NCBI RefSeq assembly: GCF_018780105.1
Contig: NZ_JADMKC010000007.1
Location: forward strand, 372,001 to 436,000
Source: Thiobacillus sp.
Lineage (GTDB): Bacteria; Pseudomonadota; Gammaproteobacteria; Burkholderiales; Thiobacillaceae
Direction: 5' to 3'
DNA length: 64,000 nt
The translations under genes and the position numbers were made by a program. This document shows positions 35,125-44,481 of the stretch, piece by piece. A model generated the notes under the pieces. That model had not been told where the DNA came from, made no database searches, and saw only the letters and a program-made list of their open reading frames with translations. Within the stretch, counting starts at the first letter, position 1. Each line of letters starts with the position of its first letter.

Positions 35125-36336
35125 GAGTTCGAAGGCCTGATGCAGGGCGCGCACGGCGAGTTCCATGTACTTGTCTTCCACCACTACCGAGATCTTGATT
35201 TCCGAGGTGGAGATCATCTGCAGGTTGATGTTTTCTTTCGACAGGGTTTCGAACATCTTGCGTGCGACGCCGACGTGCGAACGCATGCCGACGCCGACGA
35301 TGGAGACCTTGGCGATCTTGTCGTCGCCGCTGATTTCACGTGCGCCGATGGCGGTCGCGGTGGCCTTGACGATGTCCATGGCCTTGGCAAAGTCGTTGCG
35401 ATGGACGGTGAAGGTGAAGTCGGTGGTGTTGGCGTGACCGACGTTCTGCACAATCATGTCGACGTCGATGTTGGCGTCGGCGACCGGGCCGAGGATCTGG
35501 TAGGCGATGCCGGGGTGGTCGGGCACGCCGACGACGGTGATTTTGGCTTCGTCGCGGTTGAAGGCGATGCCGGAGATGACGGGTTGTTCCATGCTGGCGT
35601 TTTCCTCGAAGGTGATGAGCGTGCCGTCGCCTTCGTCCTGAAAGCTGGACAGCACACGCAGTTTGACCTTGTATTTGCCGGCGAATTCGACCGAGCGGAT
35701 TTGCAGCACCTTGGAGCCGAGGCTGGCCATTTCGAGCATTTCCTCGAAGGTGATGGTCTTGAGCCGGCGTGCCTCGGGCACGATCCGCGGGTCGGTGGTG
35801 TAGACGCCGTCGACGTCGGTGTAGATCTGACATTCGTCGGCCTTGAGCGCCGCGGCCAGTGCCACGCCGGTGGTGTCGGAGCCGCCGCGCCCAAGGGTGG
35901 TGATGTTGCCGTTTTCGTCGACGCCCTGAAAACCGGCGACCACGATCACGTGACCCGAATCCAGATCGCTGCGCATTCTGGATTCGTCGATCGACAGGAT
36001 GCGCGCTTTGGTGAAGGCATCATCGGTCAGGATACGCACCTGAGCGCCGGTATAACTCTTGGCTTTGAGCCCCAGGTCTTTGAGCGCCATGGCGAGCAGG
36101 GCAATGGTGACCTGTTCGCCGGTGGACACCATCATGTCCAGTTCGCGTGGGTCGGGCGTGGCCTGGATTTGCTTGGCCAGTCCGATCAGGCGGTTGGTTT
36201 CGCCCGACATGGCGGACAGTACGACGACCACCTGATGCCCGAGCATTTTGAATTTGGCGACGCGCTCAGCGACTGCGCGGATGCGTTCGACGTTGGCGAC
36301 CGAGGTGCCGCCATATTTTTGTACGATGAGTGCCAT
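35107..36336 (-). CDS. lysC: Aspartate kinase
   Basis: The enzyme phosphorylates aspartate, the first step toward lysine, methionine and threonine. The 409-residue protein has the amino-acid kinase domain (VQKYGGTSVANVERIRAVAE at the N terminus, GRGGSDTTGVALAAAL near residue 150, YTDVDGVYTTDPRIV near 180) and two C-terminal ACT domains (from about residue 265) that usually bind threonine or lysine. It is the monofunctional beta-less alpha form. hom and thrC lie 20 kb away in this window, so the pathway is split. It is downstream of rlmD on the same strand with a 50-bp gap. Confidence 0.97.
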   Translation of the reverse strand: MALIVQKYGGTSVANVERIRAVAERVAKFKMLGHQVVVVLSAMSGETNRLIGLAKQIQATPDPRELDMMVSTGEQVTIALLAMALKDLGLKAKSYTGAQVRILTDDAFTKARILSIDESRMRSDLDSGHVIVVAGFQGVDENGNITTLGRGGSDTTGVALAAALKADECQIYTDVDGVYTTDPRIVPEARRLKTITFEEMLEMASLGSKVLQIRSVEFAGKYKVKLRVLSSFQDEGDGTLITFEENASMEQPVISGIAFNRDEAKITVVGVPDHPGIAYQILGPVADANIDVDMIVQNVGHANTTDFTFTVHRNDFAKAMDIVKATATAIGAREISGDDKIAKVSIVGVGMRSHVGVARKMFETLSKENINLQMISTSEIKISVVVEDKYMELAVRALHQAFELDKATA

Positions 36337-36386
36337 GATGTGTTGTCAGAAGTTAAGCGCAGGATTTTAAAGGATTGTTGCCAAAA

Positions 36387-37718
36387 TTACCGCTCAAACA
36401 GTGCAATCGATTCGACGTGTGTGGTGTGCGGGAACATGTTGGCGACGCCGGCGGCGGCAAGCCGGTAGCCTTTGACGTGGCACAACACCTCGGCGTCGCG
36501 CGCCAGGGTGGCGGGGTCGCATGAGACGTAGACGATGCGATGCGGCGCGCCGCGCTGTTTCGATTCAGAACATTCGGGCAGGGACTTGACCACTTCGATC
36601 GCGCCGGAACGCGGCGGGTCGATCAGCAGTTTGTCGAAATGTCCCAGCGCAGCGAATTTTTCAGGCGTCATTTCAAACAGGTTGTCGACCGCGAAACGGG
36701 CGTTCGGCAAGCGGTTGTGCAAGGCATTCTCGCGCGCCCGCGCGACCAGTTCTGGGCTGCCCTCGATGCCGATCACCTCTGCACCGCTGGAGGCGATGGG
36801 CAGGGTGAAATTCCCCAGTCCACAGAACAAGTCGGCAATGCGTTCGCCCGTCCGGGGCTGCAGCAGGCGCATGGCACGACTGACCAGTGCGCGGTTGATG
36901 GCGGTGTTGACCTGGGTGAAATCGGTGGGCCTGAACGGCATGCTGAGGCCGAATTCGGGCAGGCTGTAGTTAAGTTCGGGCGCCGTCTCGGGCCAGAACG
37001 GGCGGACCGTTTCGGGGCCTTTGCTCTGCTCCCACACCTGCACGCCATGCTGCTCGGCGAAGGCGCGCACCTTGGCGGCGTCGTCGTCGTTCCAGGGCGC
37101 GAGCAGGCGGAACACCAGCACGGTGATGTGCTCGCCCACCGCGATTTCGATTTGCGGGATGCGGTCGGCGTTGGAGAACTGCACGGTCAGCTCGCGCAGC
37201 GGTTGCAGCAGCGCCGATACATCGGGGGTGAGGATTTCGCAGCTCGTCATGTCGACGATATAGCTGGAGCGTTTTTCGCGGAAGCCGACCAGCACGCCGC
37301 CTTTTTTATCAACCAGACGCGCCGACAGCCGGGCGCGGGAACGGTAGTTCCAGGACGGGCCGTGCAACGCAGGCAGGATGATTTCGGGTTGGACTTTGCC
37401 GATGTGGGCGAGATTGTCTTCCAAAATGCGCTGCTTGGAAGCGACCTGTGCGCTGGGCTCCAGATGCTGCATCGAGCAGCCGCCGCAGCGGCCAAAGTGC
37501 GTGCAGCGAGGCGTGGTGCGCTGCGCGCTCGCTTTCAGGATGGCCACGGCATTGGCCGAGTTGTATTTGGCGTGCTGGCGGAAGACGTTGATTTCGACCT
37601 GTTCGCCAGGCAAGGCGCCATCGACGAAGGTGACTTTGCCGTCGATGCGCGCAATGCCGTGACCTTCGTGGTCGAGCGAGAGGATGTCGACGATCACGTT
37701 GCCGGATTTTGTGCTCAT
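36387..37718 (-). CDS. rlmD: 23S rRNA (uracil-1939-C5)-methyltransferase RlmD
   Basis: RlmD methylates U1939 of 23S rRNA with SAM. The 443 residues comprise an N-terminal TRAM domain ([21 protein letters not shown]), the [4Fe-4S] cysteines C72, C78 and C81 ([11 protein letters not shown]) with a further Cys in MTSCEIL, and the SAM domain with [16 protein letters not shown] near residue 295. The catalytic loop [12 protein letters not shown] near residue 398 carries the nucleophilic cysteine. The start overlaps the end of the exonuclease gene by 4 bp. Confidence 0.95.
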   Translation of the reverse strand: MSTKSGNVIVDILSLDHEGHGIARIDGKVTFVDGALPGEQVEINVFRQHAKYNSANAVAILKASAQRTTPRCTHFGRCGGCSMQHLEPSAQVASKQRILEDNLAHIGKVQPEIILPALHGPSWNYRSRARLSARLVDKKGGVLVGFREKRSSYIVDMTSCEILTPDVSALLQPLRELTVQFSNADRIPQIEIAVGEHITVLVFRLLAPWNDDDAAKVRAFAEQHGVQVWEQSKGPETVRPFWPETAPELNYSLPEFGLSMPFRPTDFTQVNTAINRALVSRAMRLLQPRTGERIADLFCGLGNFTLPIASSGAEVIGIEGSPELVARARENALHNRLPNARFAVDNLFEMTPEKFAALGHFDKLLIDPPRSGAIEVVKSLPECSESKQRGAPHRIVYVSCDPATLARDAEVLCHVKGYRLAAAGVANMFPHTTHVESIALFER

Positions 37719-38491
37719 GCCCAGGCCGCCAGAAATGCCTGCCAGTGCGGGGCGCTGTGCTGGGTGAGCGTGCTGCGGGCGAGTTCGATTTCAGCCGTGT
37801 AAGCCGCGTCGGACAGCGTGCCGCGCATTTTCTGGAAGCGCAGGTAGACGAGCCAGGTATTCATCGCGTCGGTTTCGCAGTAGTTGCGGATCGCGTTGAT
37901 TTCACCGCGCTGAAACGCGCCCAGCACCTGCGAACCGTCCATTCCCAGCTTGCCGGGAAAGCCGCACAGCTTGGCCATGTCGTCGAGCGGTGCGTTGGCG
38001 CGCGGCTGGTACATCGCCAGCACGTCCATCAGGTCGAGATGGCGGGTGTGATAGCGGCCGAGGTAGCTGTTCCACTTGAAGTCCTTGTCATCGTCGCCCC
38101 AGTCCCAGTAGCGCGCCGCGGCAATGCCATGAATCAGCGCGCGGTAATGCAGCACCGGCAGGTCGAAGCCGCTGCCGTTCCATGACACGAGCTGGGGGGT
38201 GTGGTGTTCGATGCAGTCGTAAAACTGCTGGATCAGTTCGGCTTCGCTGCTGTCCGGATCGCCGAGCGACCAGGCCTTGAGTGTGCTTCCGCTGCGCAGC
38301 GTGCAGGAAATGGCGACGATGCGGTGCAGGTGATGCGGCATGAAGTCGCTGCCGGTTTTCTGGCGGCGGGCGAGCAAGGCCATTTCGGTGAGCTCGGCGT
38401 GCGGCAGGCTGCCAATGTCGATGCCGTTGACTGCGGCGAACCCGGTGAGGTCGGGGATGGTTTCAATGTCGAAAACCAGGGTGGGGTGCAT
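37715..38491 (-). CDS. Predicted 3'-5' exonuclease, PolB-exonuclease-like
   Basis: The 258-residue protein has a DnaQ/PolB-type proofreading fold without a polymerase. Exo I is [11 protein letters not shown] at residue 5, Exo II is [19 protein letters not shown] near residue 100, and Exo III-like [13 protein letters not shown] near residue 205, giving the acidic metal ligands. [11 protein letters not shown] lies between. This matches the DNA_pol_B_exo2 family of stand-alone nucleases, whose role in repair is presumed but not shown. It is co-translated with rlmD. Confidence 0.88.
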   Translation of the reverse strand: MHPTLVFDIETIPDLTGFAAVNGIDIGSLPHAELTEMALLARRQKTGSDFMPHHLHRIVAISCTLRSGSTLKAWSLGDPDSSEAELIQQFYDCIEHHTPQLVSWNGSGFDLPVLHYRALIHGIAAARYWDWGDDDKDFKWNSYLGRYHTRHLDLMDVLAMYQPRANAPLDDMAKLCGFPGKLGMDGSQVLGAFQRGEINAIRNYCETDAMNTWLVYLRFQKMRGTLSDAAYTAEIELARSTLTQHSAPHWQAFLAAWA

Positions 38492-38577
38492 GAGGCGGGC
38501 GCGCGAGCAAAAACCGCCATTTTACGTTACCCGGCCGCCGGATTCTGCGTTCGAATGGATTGCCGGATTATCTGGAG

Positions 38578-39900
38578 TTATTGCAAGGCGGCGTCGAGCG
38601 CCGACGCGGCAATCAGGGCATCGAGGTAGGCCACGGAAATCTGGTGCAGCGGGACGTCCAGCTGCTGGGCATAGGCGGCCAGGGTGTCGACGTCGTTGTT
38701 TTCGCAGGCGTGCGCGAGTCGCAGCAGCGCGCCTTCAGCCGAGTCGTGCACGCCGAGCGCACGCGCGCAGCTGGCGGACAGGCCGAGTTTGCGGGCGAGG
38801 CTTTCCTGCGGAATGGCCAGGGCCAGGCTGGCGGTCGAAAGCAGTCCGATTTCGAAGGCTTCGGCCGCATTTTCGGCGGAGGCGCTGAGGCGGGTGATCT
38901 TGCCGAGGAACAGGGCACGGGTGAGCGCGGTGATCGCGTAATGACGGCTGGCTTCGGTGGGGTGGATCCCGGTCAGCGCGAGCAAAGCGGCCACGCGGCT
39001 GGCGCGTTGCGGCCCCAGCATGATGAGGGCGTGCGCGGCCGATTCGGCGGGCCGGCTCATGCCGCCCACCTGCGAGTGGGCGATGGCGAGCAGGCGCGGC
39101 GCCATTTCCGGATTCAGCCGCAGGAACTGGATCAGGGTGTCGAGCGAACTGCGCAGCGCAATGCCCAGCAGGTCGAGTTGCAGCGCCAGTTCACGTGAGC
39201 TGTCTGCAGGCTGGGTGTCGCCGGAAAAGAAGCTGCCCTTGAACCACGCGTGGTCGGGCCAGTTGGCCTGGGTGTGGGCATGGCGCACGCCATCCACAAC
39301 CGGGCGGGCGGAAACGCTGGGCGGCGTGTCGTTGGCATCGCAGGCGAGATAGCGCCAGACGGATTCACTCTCTTTTACAACGGGATTGGCGCGATTGAGC
39401 GCGGGGCAGAAGGTCAACCCGGCATCCTGCAGGGCGAGCGCACGCGCCAGATGCTGCTCATTGTCGATGTTGATGCGCCAGACCAGCTGGCGGTGATTGA
39501 GTTGCTGCGGGATGTCGCTGAACAGCACGCCCGGGCTGATCTGCACCAGCAGCGGCAGGGTGCCGGTCAGGTTGCCCTGGGTGAGGGAGTACAAGCCCGT
39601 CAGCAGCATGTCCTCGTCCATCTGCAGTAGTTCGGGCGGGGCATCGGCTGCTGCGGTGCGCCCACGCAGAACCAGTTGATGCGCAACCAGATTGGAGGCC
39701 GAGTCGAACAGGGGATCGAACGACAGAAAACGCACACGCAAGACTTCTTCCCGCACCGGTTCGCTGTCGTCGATGCCCAGCATTTGCGTGACGACGACAG
39801 GCTGTTCGGATTCGCGGGTATTGATGCCGCCACCGACGATACGGGGGGGGAGGGGGTCGTCAGTCGTCATGTCGGGCATGCAAGTGTTGAGTATCTTCAT
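38578..39900 (-). CDS. HDOD-domain protein with degenerate EAL-like N terminus
   Basis: Starting at MKILNTCMPDMTTDD the protein has 440 residues; later ATGs at 39879 and 39870 are equally possible, as no ribosome binding site stands out. The N-terminal half (about 50-220) follows the layout of EAL domains (VAHQLVLRGRTA, ISPGVLFSDIPQQL, VWRINIDN) but lacks the EAL triad and metal ligands, as in YuxH-type proteins. The C-terminal half is an HDOD domain (LDLLGIALRSSLDTLIQFLRLNPEMAPRLL onward). Such proteins act as signalling scaffolds rather than c-di-GMP hydrolases. Divergent from the DUF4139 gene. Confidence 0.8.
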   Translation of the reverse strand: MKILNTCMPDMTTDDPLPPRIVGGGINTRESEQPVVVTQMLGIDDSEPVREEVLRVRFLSFDPLFDSASNLVAHQLVLRGRTAAADAPPELLQMDEDMLLTGLYSLTQGNLTGTLPLLVQISPGVLFSDIPQQLNHRQLVWRINIDNEQHLARALALQDAGLTFCPALNRANPVVKESESVWRYLACDANDTPPSVSARPVVDGVRHAHTQANWPDHAWFKGSFFSGDTQPADSSRELALQLDLLGIALRSSLDTLIQFLRLNPEMAPRLLAIAHSQVGGMSRPAESAAHALIMLGPQRASRVAALLALTGIHPTEASRHYAITALTRALFLGKITRLSASAENAAEAFEIGLLSTASLALAIPQESLARKLGLSASCARALGVHDSAEGALLRLAHACENNDVDTLAAYAQQLDVPLHQISVAYLDALIAASALDAALQ

Positions 39901-39970
39901 TCTAGCGCGGTGAACCCTTTTGCGCCTGCATCGGTCAAGATACGTCATTGCTATCGGGAGGGAGAACCGG

Positions 39971-41413
39971 ATGAGGACAACACACTGCATGGGCATGGTG
40001 GTCGCGGGCTTGATGGCGGCCGCGCCAGCCAGCTGGGCTGCACCGCATGATGAAACCGTGAGCACGCTAGCCGATCAGCAAGCGGTGGCGGTGACGATCT
40101 ACAACGACAATCTGGCACTGGTGAAAGACGCGCGGCGGGTCAGGCTGGATCGCGAACTCAACCGCCTGGCCTGGCGTGAAGTGTCGGCGCAGATACGGCC
40201 GGAAACGGCGCAGCTGCGCAACATGTCGAACCCGGCCGGGTTTCGCCTGCAGGAACAGAATTTCGACTTCGATCTGCTGACGCCGCAGAAGCTGCTGGAT
40301 AAATATGTCGGGCTTGAGGTCATGGTCGTCAAGACGAATCCCGCCAGCGGTCTGGAAACCCGGGAAACCGCCACGGTGCTGTCGACCAATAACGGGGTAG
40401 TGCTCAAATTCGCTGACCGCATCGAAACCGGGGTGCCGGGACGACTGGTTTTCCCGAGCGTGCCCGAGACCCTGCGCGACAAGCCGACCTTGGTGATTAC
40501 CCTGCTCAACCCGACAGCCGGCGTGCAGAACCTGGAGCTGTCCTATCTGACCGGCGGCCTGTCGTGGCGCGCGGATTACGTGGCCGAGCTGAACGCCGAT
40601 GACAGCCAGCTCGACCTGAACGGCTGGGTGACGCTGAATAACCAGAGCGGTGCCGCCTACCCCAACGCCAAACTGCAGCTGGTGGCGGGCGATCTCAACC
40701 GGGTGCAGGAGGAGCAGCCTGCACCGCGCGCGATGATGGCAATGGCGGCCAAGGTCGACAATGCGGCCGAAATGCAGCAGGAATCGCTGTTCGAGTACCA
40801 CCTCTATAGTTTGCAGCGGCCGACGACCCTGGCGGAAAACCAGACCAAGCAGGTGGCGTTGATGGCGGCGTCGCGGGTGCCGGTCAAGAAAGAGTTCCTG
40901 CTGCAGGGTGCGGAGTATTACTACTCGGGGCAGGTCGGCGAGATTGGCCGCAAGCTGAAGGTCGGCGTGTTCGTCGATTTCCAGAACAAGGGCGAGGGGC
41001 TCGGCATACCGTTGCCCAAGGGCGTCATCCGCGTCTACAAGAAGGACAGCCAGGGCAATGCACTGTTCGTCGGCGAAGACCGCATCGACCACACGCCGAA
41101 AAACGAAACCGTGCGGCTCAAGCTGGGCGATGCCTTCGACGTGACTGCCGACAAGAAGCAGACCGCATTCCAGAAACTCGCAGGCAGCGGCCGCTACAAC
41201 TATCTGTTCGAGTCGGCCTACGAAATCGTGCTGAAAAATGCCAAGCCGGAAGCAGTGACGGTGACCGTGCGCGAGCCGATGCCGGGCGACTGGGTGATGG
41301 TGAACGAATCGCATCCCCACGCCAAAGCGGCATCCGGCACCGCCGAGTGGAAAGTGGCGGTGCCGGCCGAGGGGCAGACGACGCTGACCTACCGGGTACG
41401 CGTCAGGTACTGA
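39971..41413 (+). CDS. Periplasmic DUF4139-domain protein
   Basis: The 480-residue protein starts at MRTTHCMGMVVAGLMAAAPASWA, a standard signal peptide with likely cleavage at SWA-AP, and GGGAGG upstream. The rest is beta-rich with the mucoidy-inhibitor-like DUF4139 architecture: VAVTIYNDNLALVKDARRV, LSYLTGGLSWRADYVAELN near residue 195 and the C-terminal half ending VPAEGQTTLTYRVRVRY. Homologues are secreted proteins of unknown function. It stands alone between the HDOD gene and pgi. Confidence 0.85.
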   Translation: MRTTHCMGMVVAGLMAAAPASWAAPHDETVSTLADQQAVAVTIYNDNLALVKDARRVRLDRELNRLAWREVSAQIRPETAQLRNMSNPAGFRLQEQNFDFDLLTPQKLLDKYVGLEVMVVKTNPASGLETRETATVLSTNNGVVLKFADRIETGVPGRLVFPSVPETLRDKPTLVITLLNPTAGVQNLELSYLTGGLSWRADYVAELNADDSQLDLNGWVTLNNQSGAAYPNAKLQLVAGDLNRVQEEQPAPRAMMAMAAKVDNAAEMQQESLFEYHLYSLQRPTTLAENQTKQVALMAASRVPVKKEFLLQGAEYYYSGQVGEIGRKLKVGVFVDFQNKGEGLGIPLPKGVIRVYKKDSQGNALFVGEDRIDHTPKNETVRLKLGDAFDVTADKKQTAFQKLAGSGRYNYLFESAYEIVLKNAKPEAVTVTVREPMPGDWVMVNESHPHAKAASGTAEWKVAVPAEGQTTLTYRVRVRY

Positions 41414-41459
41414 TTCAGCAGAAATCGGGCCCCGTATCGCTTGCCTGCCGAATCAGGCT

Positions 41460-43112
41460 CTATGTACTGAGTCCGCGCCGGCGGCGGATGTCGGCGATCA
41501 GCCCCTGGGTCGAGCCGTCGTGCTCGCCGACCGCGCGCACCGAACTGAGTGCGGCGCGAATCGGAGGGGCGAGCTGCTTGCCCAGCTCGACGCCCCACTG
41601 GTCGAAGCTGTTGATCTGCCACACCACGCCCTGCACGAAGATCTTGTGCTCATACAGCGCCAGCAGCATGCCCAGCGTGTGCGGGTCGAGTTTTTGGTAG
41701 AGCAGGGTGTTGCTTGGGCGATTGCCCGGGAACACCTTGTGCGGCGCCAGCGCCCGGGCGGCTTCGCGGCTCATGCCCTGGGAAATCAGTTCGGCTTCGA
41801 TCACGCCGCGGGGCTTGCCCTTGAGCAGCGCCTCGGATTGCGCCATGCAGTTGGCCAGCAGCCATTCGTGCTGGTCTGCCAGCGGGGTCTGGTTGACCGC
41901 AGCCATCAGGAAATCGGTGGGAATCAGGCGGGTGCCCTGATGAATCAGTTCGAAAAACGCGTGCTGGCCGTTGGTGCCGGGGGCGCCCCAGACGATCGGG
42001 CCGGTGTTGTAGTTCACCATGTGGTTGGCGCGGTTGACGTTCTTGCCGTTGGATTCCATGTCCAGTTGCTGCAGGAACGGCACCAGCAAACGCAGCCGCT
42101 GGTCGTAGGGGAAGATGCCGTGGGTGTCGGTGCCCCAGAAGTTGGCGTACCAGATGCCGAGCATGCCGAGGATGACCGGCATGTTGGCTTCCAGCGGCGC
42201 TTCCTTGAAATGGACGTCCATCGCATGGGCACCGGCCAGCAGCGCCTGGAAATTGCCCCAGCCGATCTGCAGCGCGATCGACAGCCCAATCGCCGACCAC
42301 AGCGAATAGCGACCGCCCACCCAGTCCCAGAAGATGAACATGTTGTCCGGGTCGATACCGAAGGCCTCGACCGCTTCGGTGTTGGTCGACAGGGCGACAA
42401 AGTGGCGGGCGACTGCAGCCGGCGCACGCAGCGCAGCCAGCAGCCAGGCCTTGGCCGAATTGGCGTTGGCCAGGGTTTCCAATGTGGTGAAGGTTTTGGA
42501 GGCGACGATGAACAGCGTGGTCTCTGGGTCCAGATGCTTGAGCGTGGTGGCCAGATGCGCGGGATCGAGATTGGATACGAAATGCACGCGCACGCTCTCC
42601 AGTGCGTGATGGTCGAGCGCAGCGCAGACCATGGCCGGGCCGAGATCCGATCCGCCGATGCCGATATTGACCACGTCGCGGATCGGTTTGCCGCTGTGGC
42701 CGCGCCAGCTGCCGTTGTGGATGGATTCGACAAAGTGCTGCATGCGTTTCAGCACCAGCGCGACTTCGTGCTCGACATCCACCCCTTCCACCATCAGCCG
42801 CGGGCGTGTCGGCGCGCGCAGCGCCACATGCAGCACCGCGCGCCGCTCGGTGAAGTTGATGCGCTCGCCGCTGAACATGGCGTTGCGCGTCGACTCCAGG
42901 TCGGATTCGCGGGCCAGTTGCATCAGGTGGGCCATGGTTTCGGCAGTGATGCGGTTCTTCGAATAATCAAGCAGCAGGTTGCCGCAGCGCAGCGAGAGCT
43001 GATCGAAGCGATGCGCGTCCTCGCGGAATGCCGTGCGCATGTCGAACGTGCGCATTGTCTTGAAGTGCTGTTCTAGAACTTTCCAGGCAGGGAGTTGTTT
43101 GAGCGGCGTCAT
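41460..43112 (-). CDS. pgi: Glucose-6-phosphate isomerase
   Basis: PGI interconverts glucose 6-phosphate and fructose 6-phosphate. The 550-residue protein starts MTPLKQLPAWKVLEQHF; the frame is open another 108 bp, but that part has no similarity to the family. GIGGSDLGPAMV near residue 155 binds phosphate, SKTFTTLETLANA near 210 and GTDTHGIFPYDQRL near 335 are family blocks, and the catalytic Glu lies in VGGRYSLWSAIGLSIAL (GGR-S segment) near 270. Divergent from the SlyD-like gene. Confidence 0.97.
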   Translation of the reverse strand: MTPLKQLPAWKVLEQHFKTMRTFDMRTAFREDAHRFDQLSLRCGNLLLDYSKNRITAETMAHLMQLARESDLESTRNAMFSGERINFTERRAVLHVALRAPTRPRLMVEGVDVEHEVALVLKRMQHFVESIHNGSWRGHSGKPIRDVVNIGIGGSDLGPAMVCAALDHHALESVRVHFVSNLDPAHLATTLKHLDPETTLFIVASKTFTTLETLANANSAKAWLLAALRAPAAVARHFVALSTNTEAVEAFGIDPDNMFIFWDWVGGRYSLWSAIGLSIALQIGWGNFQALLAGAHAMDVHFKEAPLEANMPVILGMLGIWYANFWGTDTHGIFPYDQRLRLLVPFLQQLDMESNGKNVNRANHMVNYNTGPIVWGAPGTNGQHAFFELIHQGTRLIPTDFLMAAVNQTPLADQHEWLLANCMAQSEALLKGKPRGVIEAELISQGMSREAARALAPHKVFPGNRPSNTLLYQKLDPHTLGMLLALYEHKIFVQGVVWQINSFDQWGVELGKQLAPPIRAALSSVRAVGEHDGSTQGLIADIRRRRGLST

Positions 43113-43218
43113 GATCAGGCAGTGTGCTGTGAGAGCTTCAAAGGTATCATAAGCGCGCTGTGCGGGTGGCGGTCCGGCCGTGCGCAGCGCCCTTTTAGAC
43201 GGTTCAGGATGAGACAGC

Positions 43219-43704
43219 ATGGTTACCGTAGCACGTCATAAACTCGTATTCATCACCTATTCCATTTTGGACCAGCGCGGCATGGTCGTCGAACAGCACG
43301 ATCTCCCAGTGGGGTATGTGCAGGGTGCGAACAGCGGCATTCTGCCCGCCATCGAAGCGGCCGTGGCGGGCCGCAAGATCGGCGAGCGGATTGAAATCAC
43401 CCTGCCACCAGAGGACGGATACGGCGTGCGCGACGAAAGCCTGGTGTTTGTGGACACACTTGAAAACGTGCCGCCGGAATTTCACCGGGTGGGGGCGGAA
43501 GTCCTGTTCGAGAACGCGTCGGGTGAAACCAAGGTGTTTTATGTGACGGCGATCGAGAACGGTCAGCTCACCCTGGACGGCAATCCTTCCCTGGCCGGCC
43601 AGACCGTGACCTGTCTGGTGAACGTGGTGGATATCCGCGACGCGACACCCGAGGAAATCCACAACGGGCGACCGCTCGACGTCAAAACCGGGACCGTTCA
43701 TTGA
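43219..43704 (+). CDS. FKBP-type peptidyl-prolyl isomerase, SlyD/SlpA-like
   Basis: The 161-residue protein speeds cis/trans isomerisation of prolyl bonds and acts as a chaperone. The split FKBP domain is seen as VFITYSILDQRGMVVEQ and VGYVQGANSGILPAIEAAVAGRKIGE at the start and GQTVTCLVNVVDIRDATPEE at the end, with the inserted flap domain (residues about 75-120) between. The C-terminal tail lacks the His/Cys-rich nickel-binding extension of E. coli SlyD, so a role in hydrogenase maturation is not supported. A strong bidirectional terminator follows. Confidence 0.9.
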   Translation: MVTVARHKLVFITYSILDQRGMVVEQHDLPVGYVQGANSGILPAIEAAVAGRKIGERIEITLPPEDGYGVRDESLVFVDTLENVPPEFHRVGAEVLFENASGETKVFYVTAIENGQLTLDGNPSLAGQTVTCLVNVVDIRDATPEEIHNGRPLDVKTGTVH

Positions 43705-43732
43705 GATCTGACCTGCATTTGACACAGGCGTA

Positions 43733-43759
43733 AAAAAACCGGGGAATCCCCGGTTTTTT
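43733..43759. terminator. Bidirectional intrinsic terminator
   Basis: AAAAAACCGGGG and CCCCGGTTTTTT pair over 12 bp around an AAT loop, between the convergent SlyD-like and SCP2-like genes. The A/T runs give U-tracts in both directions. Confidence 0.92.
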
Positions 43760-43772
43760 ATGCGCGTCCTGC

Positions 43773-44282
43773 TTACTTGGCAGGGCAGGCCTTGTCGCCG
43801 GCAATTTTGCCCGGCAGTTTCAGGAAGGTTTCGAACGGACCCATCACGGTCATCGCTTCCACTTTGGGACCGACGAACTTGAGGCGGCCGAACATCATCG
43901 CCTTCATCGGGCCGTATTCGCCTGCACCCATTTCAGTCCACTTTTCGGTGGTGGCGTGCATCGTATAGTCGAACGCGTATTCCATTTTGGCAGCCTTGGG
44001 TGCGCCGCCGTATTCGCAAATCGCCTTGCCATCCTTGGGCACGATCTTCATTTCGGTCTGGGTCGCTTCGCCGCATTCGGTGCGGTAGATGCGAATGGTC
44101 TTGAAGCCGCGGCCGCCGTCATTCTTGATCCATTTGTCGCCCAGACCCGTGGTCAGGGTGGCGTCCTTGTTCCAGGTCTCGCATGCCTGAGTGGTGTATT
44201 CGTCAGACCACATAGGGGTAGCAGCATGGGTTGCGGTAGAGAAAACGGCTGCGGCCGCCAGGGCGATTGATGCGTATTTCAT
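43773..44282 (-). CDS. Exported SCP2-like protein
   Basis: The 169-residue protein has a signal peptide (KYASIALAAAAVFSTATHA, cleavage near residue 20). The mature part contains GEYGPMKAMMFGRLKFVGPKVEAM followed by FETFLKLPGKIAG, similar to the lipid-binding end of SCP2/sterol-carrier domains, which bind fatty acids or sterols. Three cysteines (C34, one near residue 70, one near the C terminus) could form disulfides. GGAG lies before the ATG. It stands alone; an Mla-like lipid-transport operon begins upstream on the same strand, which may be a functional link (inference). Confidence 0.65.
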   Translation of the reverse strand: MKYASIALAAAAVFSTATHAATPMWSDEYTTQACETWNKDATLTTGLGDKWIKNDGGRGFKTIRIYRTECGEATQTEMKIVPKDGKAICEYGGAPKAAKMEYAFDYTMHATTEKWTEMGAGEYGPMKAMMFGRLKFVGPKVEAMTVMGPFETFLKLPGKIAGDKACPAK

Positions 44283-44441
44283 GGGACTCCTCCATTTAAG
44301 TATTTGGTTACAGCTTGGTAGATTTGCGAAGGCGCGTGACGCTTCGACACAGGAAGGTAACGATGCCGTGTTGGCTTGTCAATGCAATCGTCATTTTTTC
44401 AGCAGCCCGGAAACGACTTTTTCTTATGGGCAAAACAGCCC

Positions 44442-44481
44442 TGTTTATGGGTTCGCCAACCTTGTTTATGGTTCCGCCAAG
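44442..44481. repeat. Imperfect 21-bp tandem repeat at the end of the lipoprotein gene
   Basis: TGTTTATGGGTTCGCCAAC (44442-44460) and TGTTTATGGTTCCGCCAAG (44463-44481) are near-identical, and a weaker third copy (CTTATGGGCAAAACAGCC) precedes them. The second copy covers the stop codon of the lipoprotein gene. Local slippage is the simplest origin. Confidence 0.6.
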
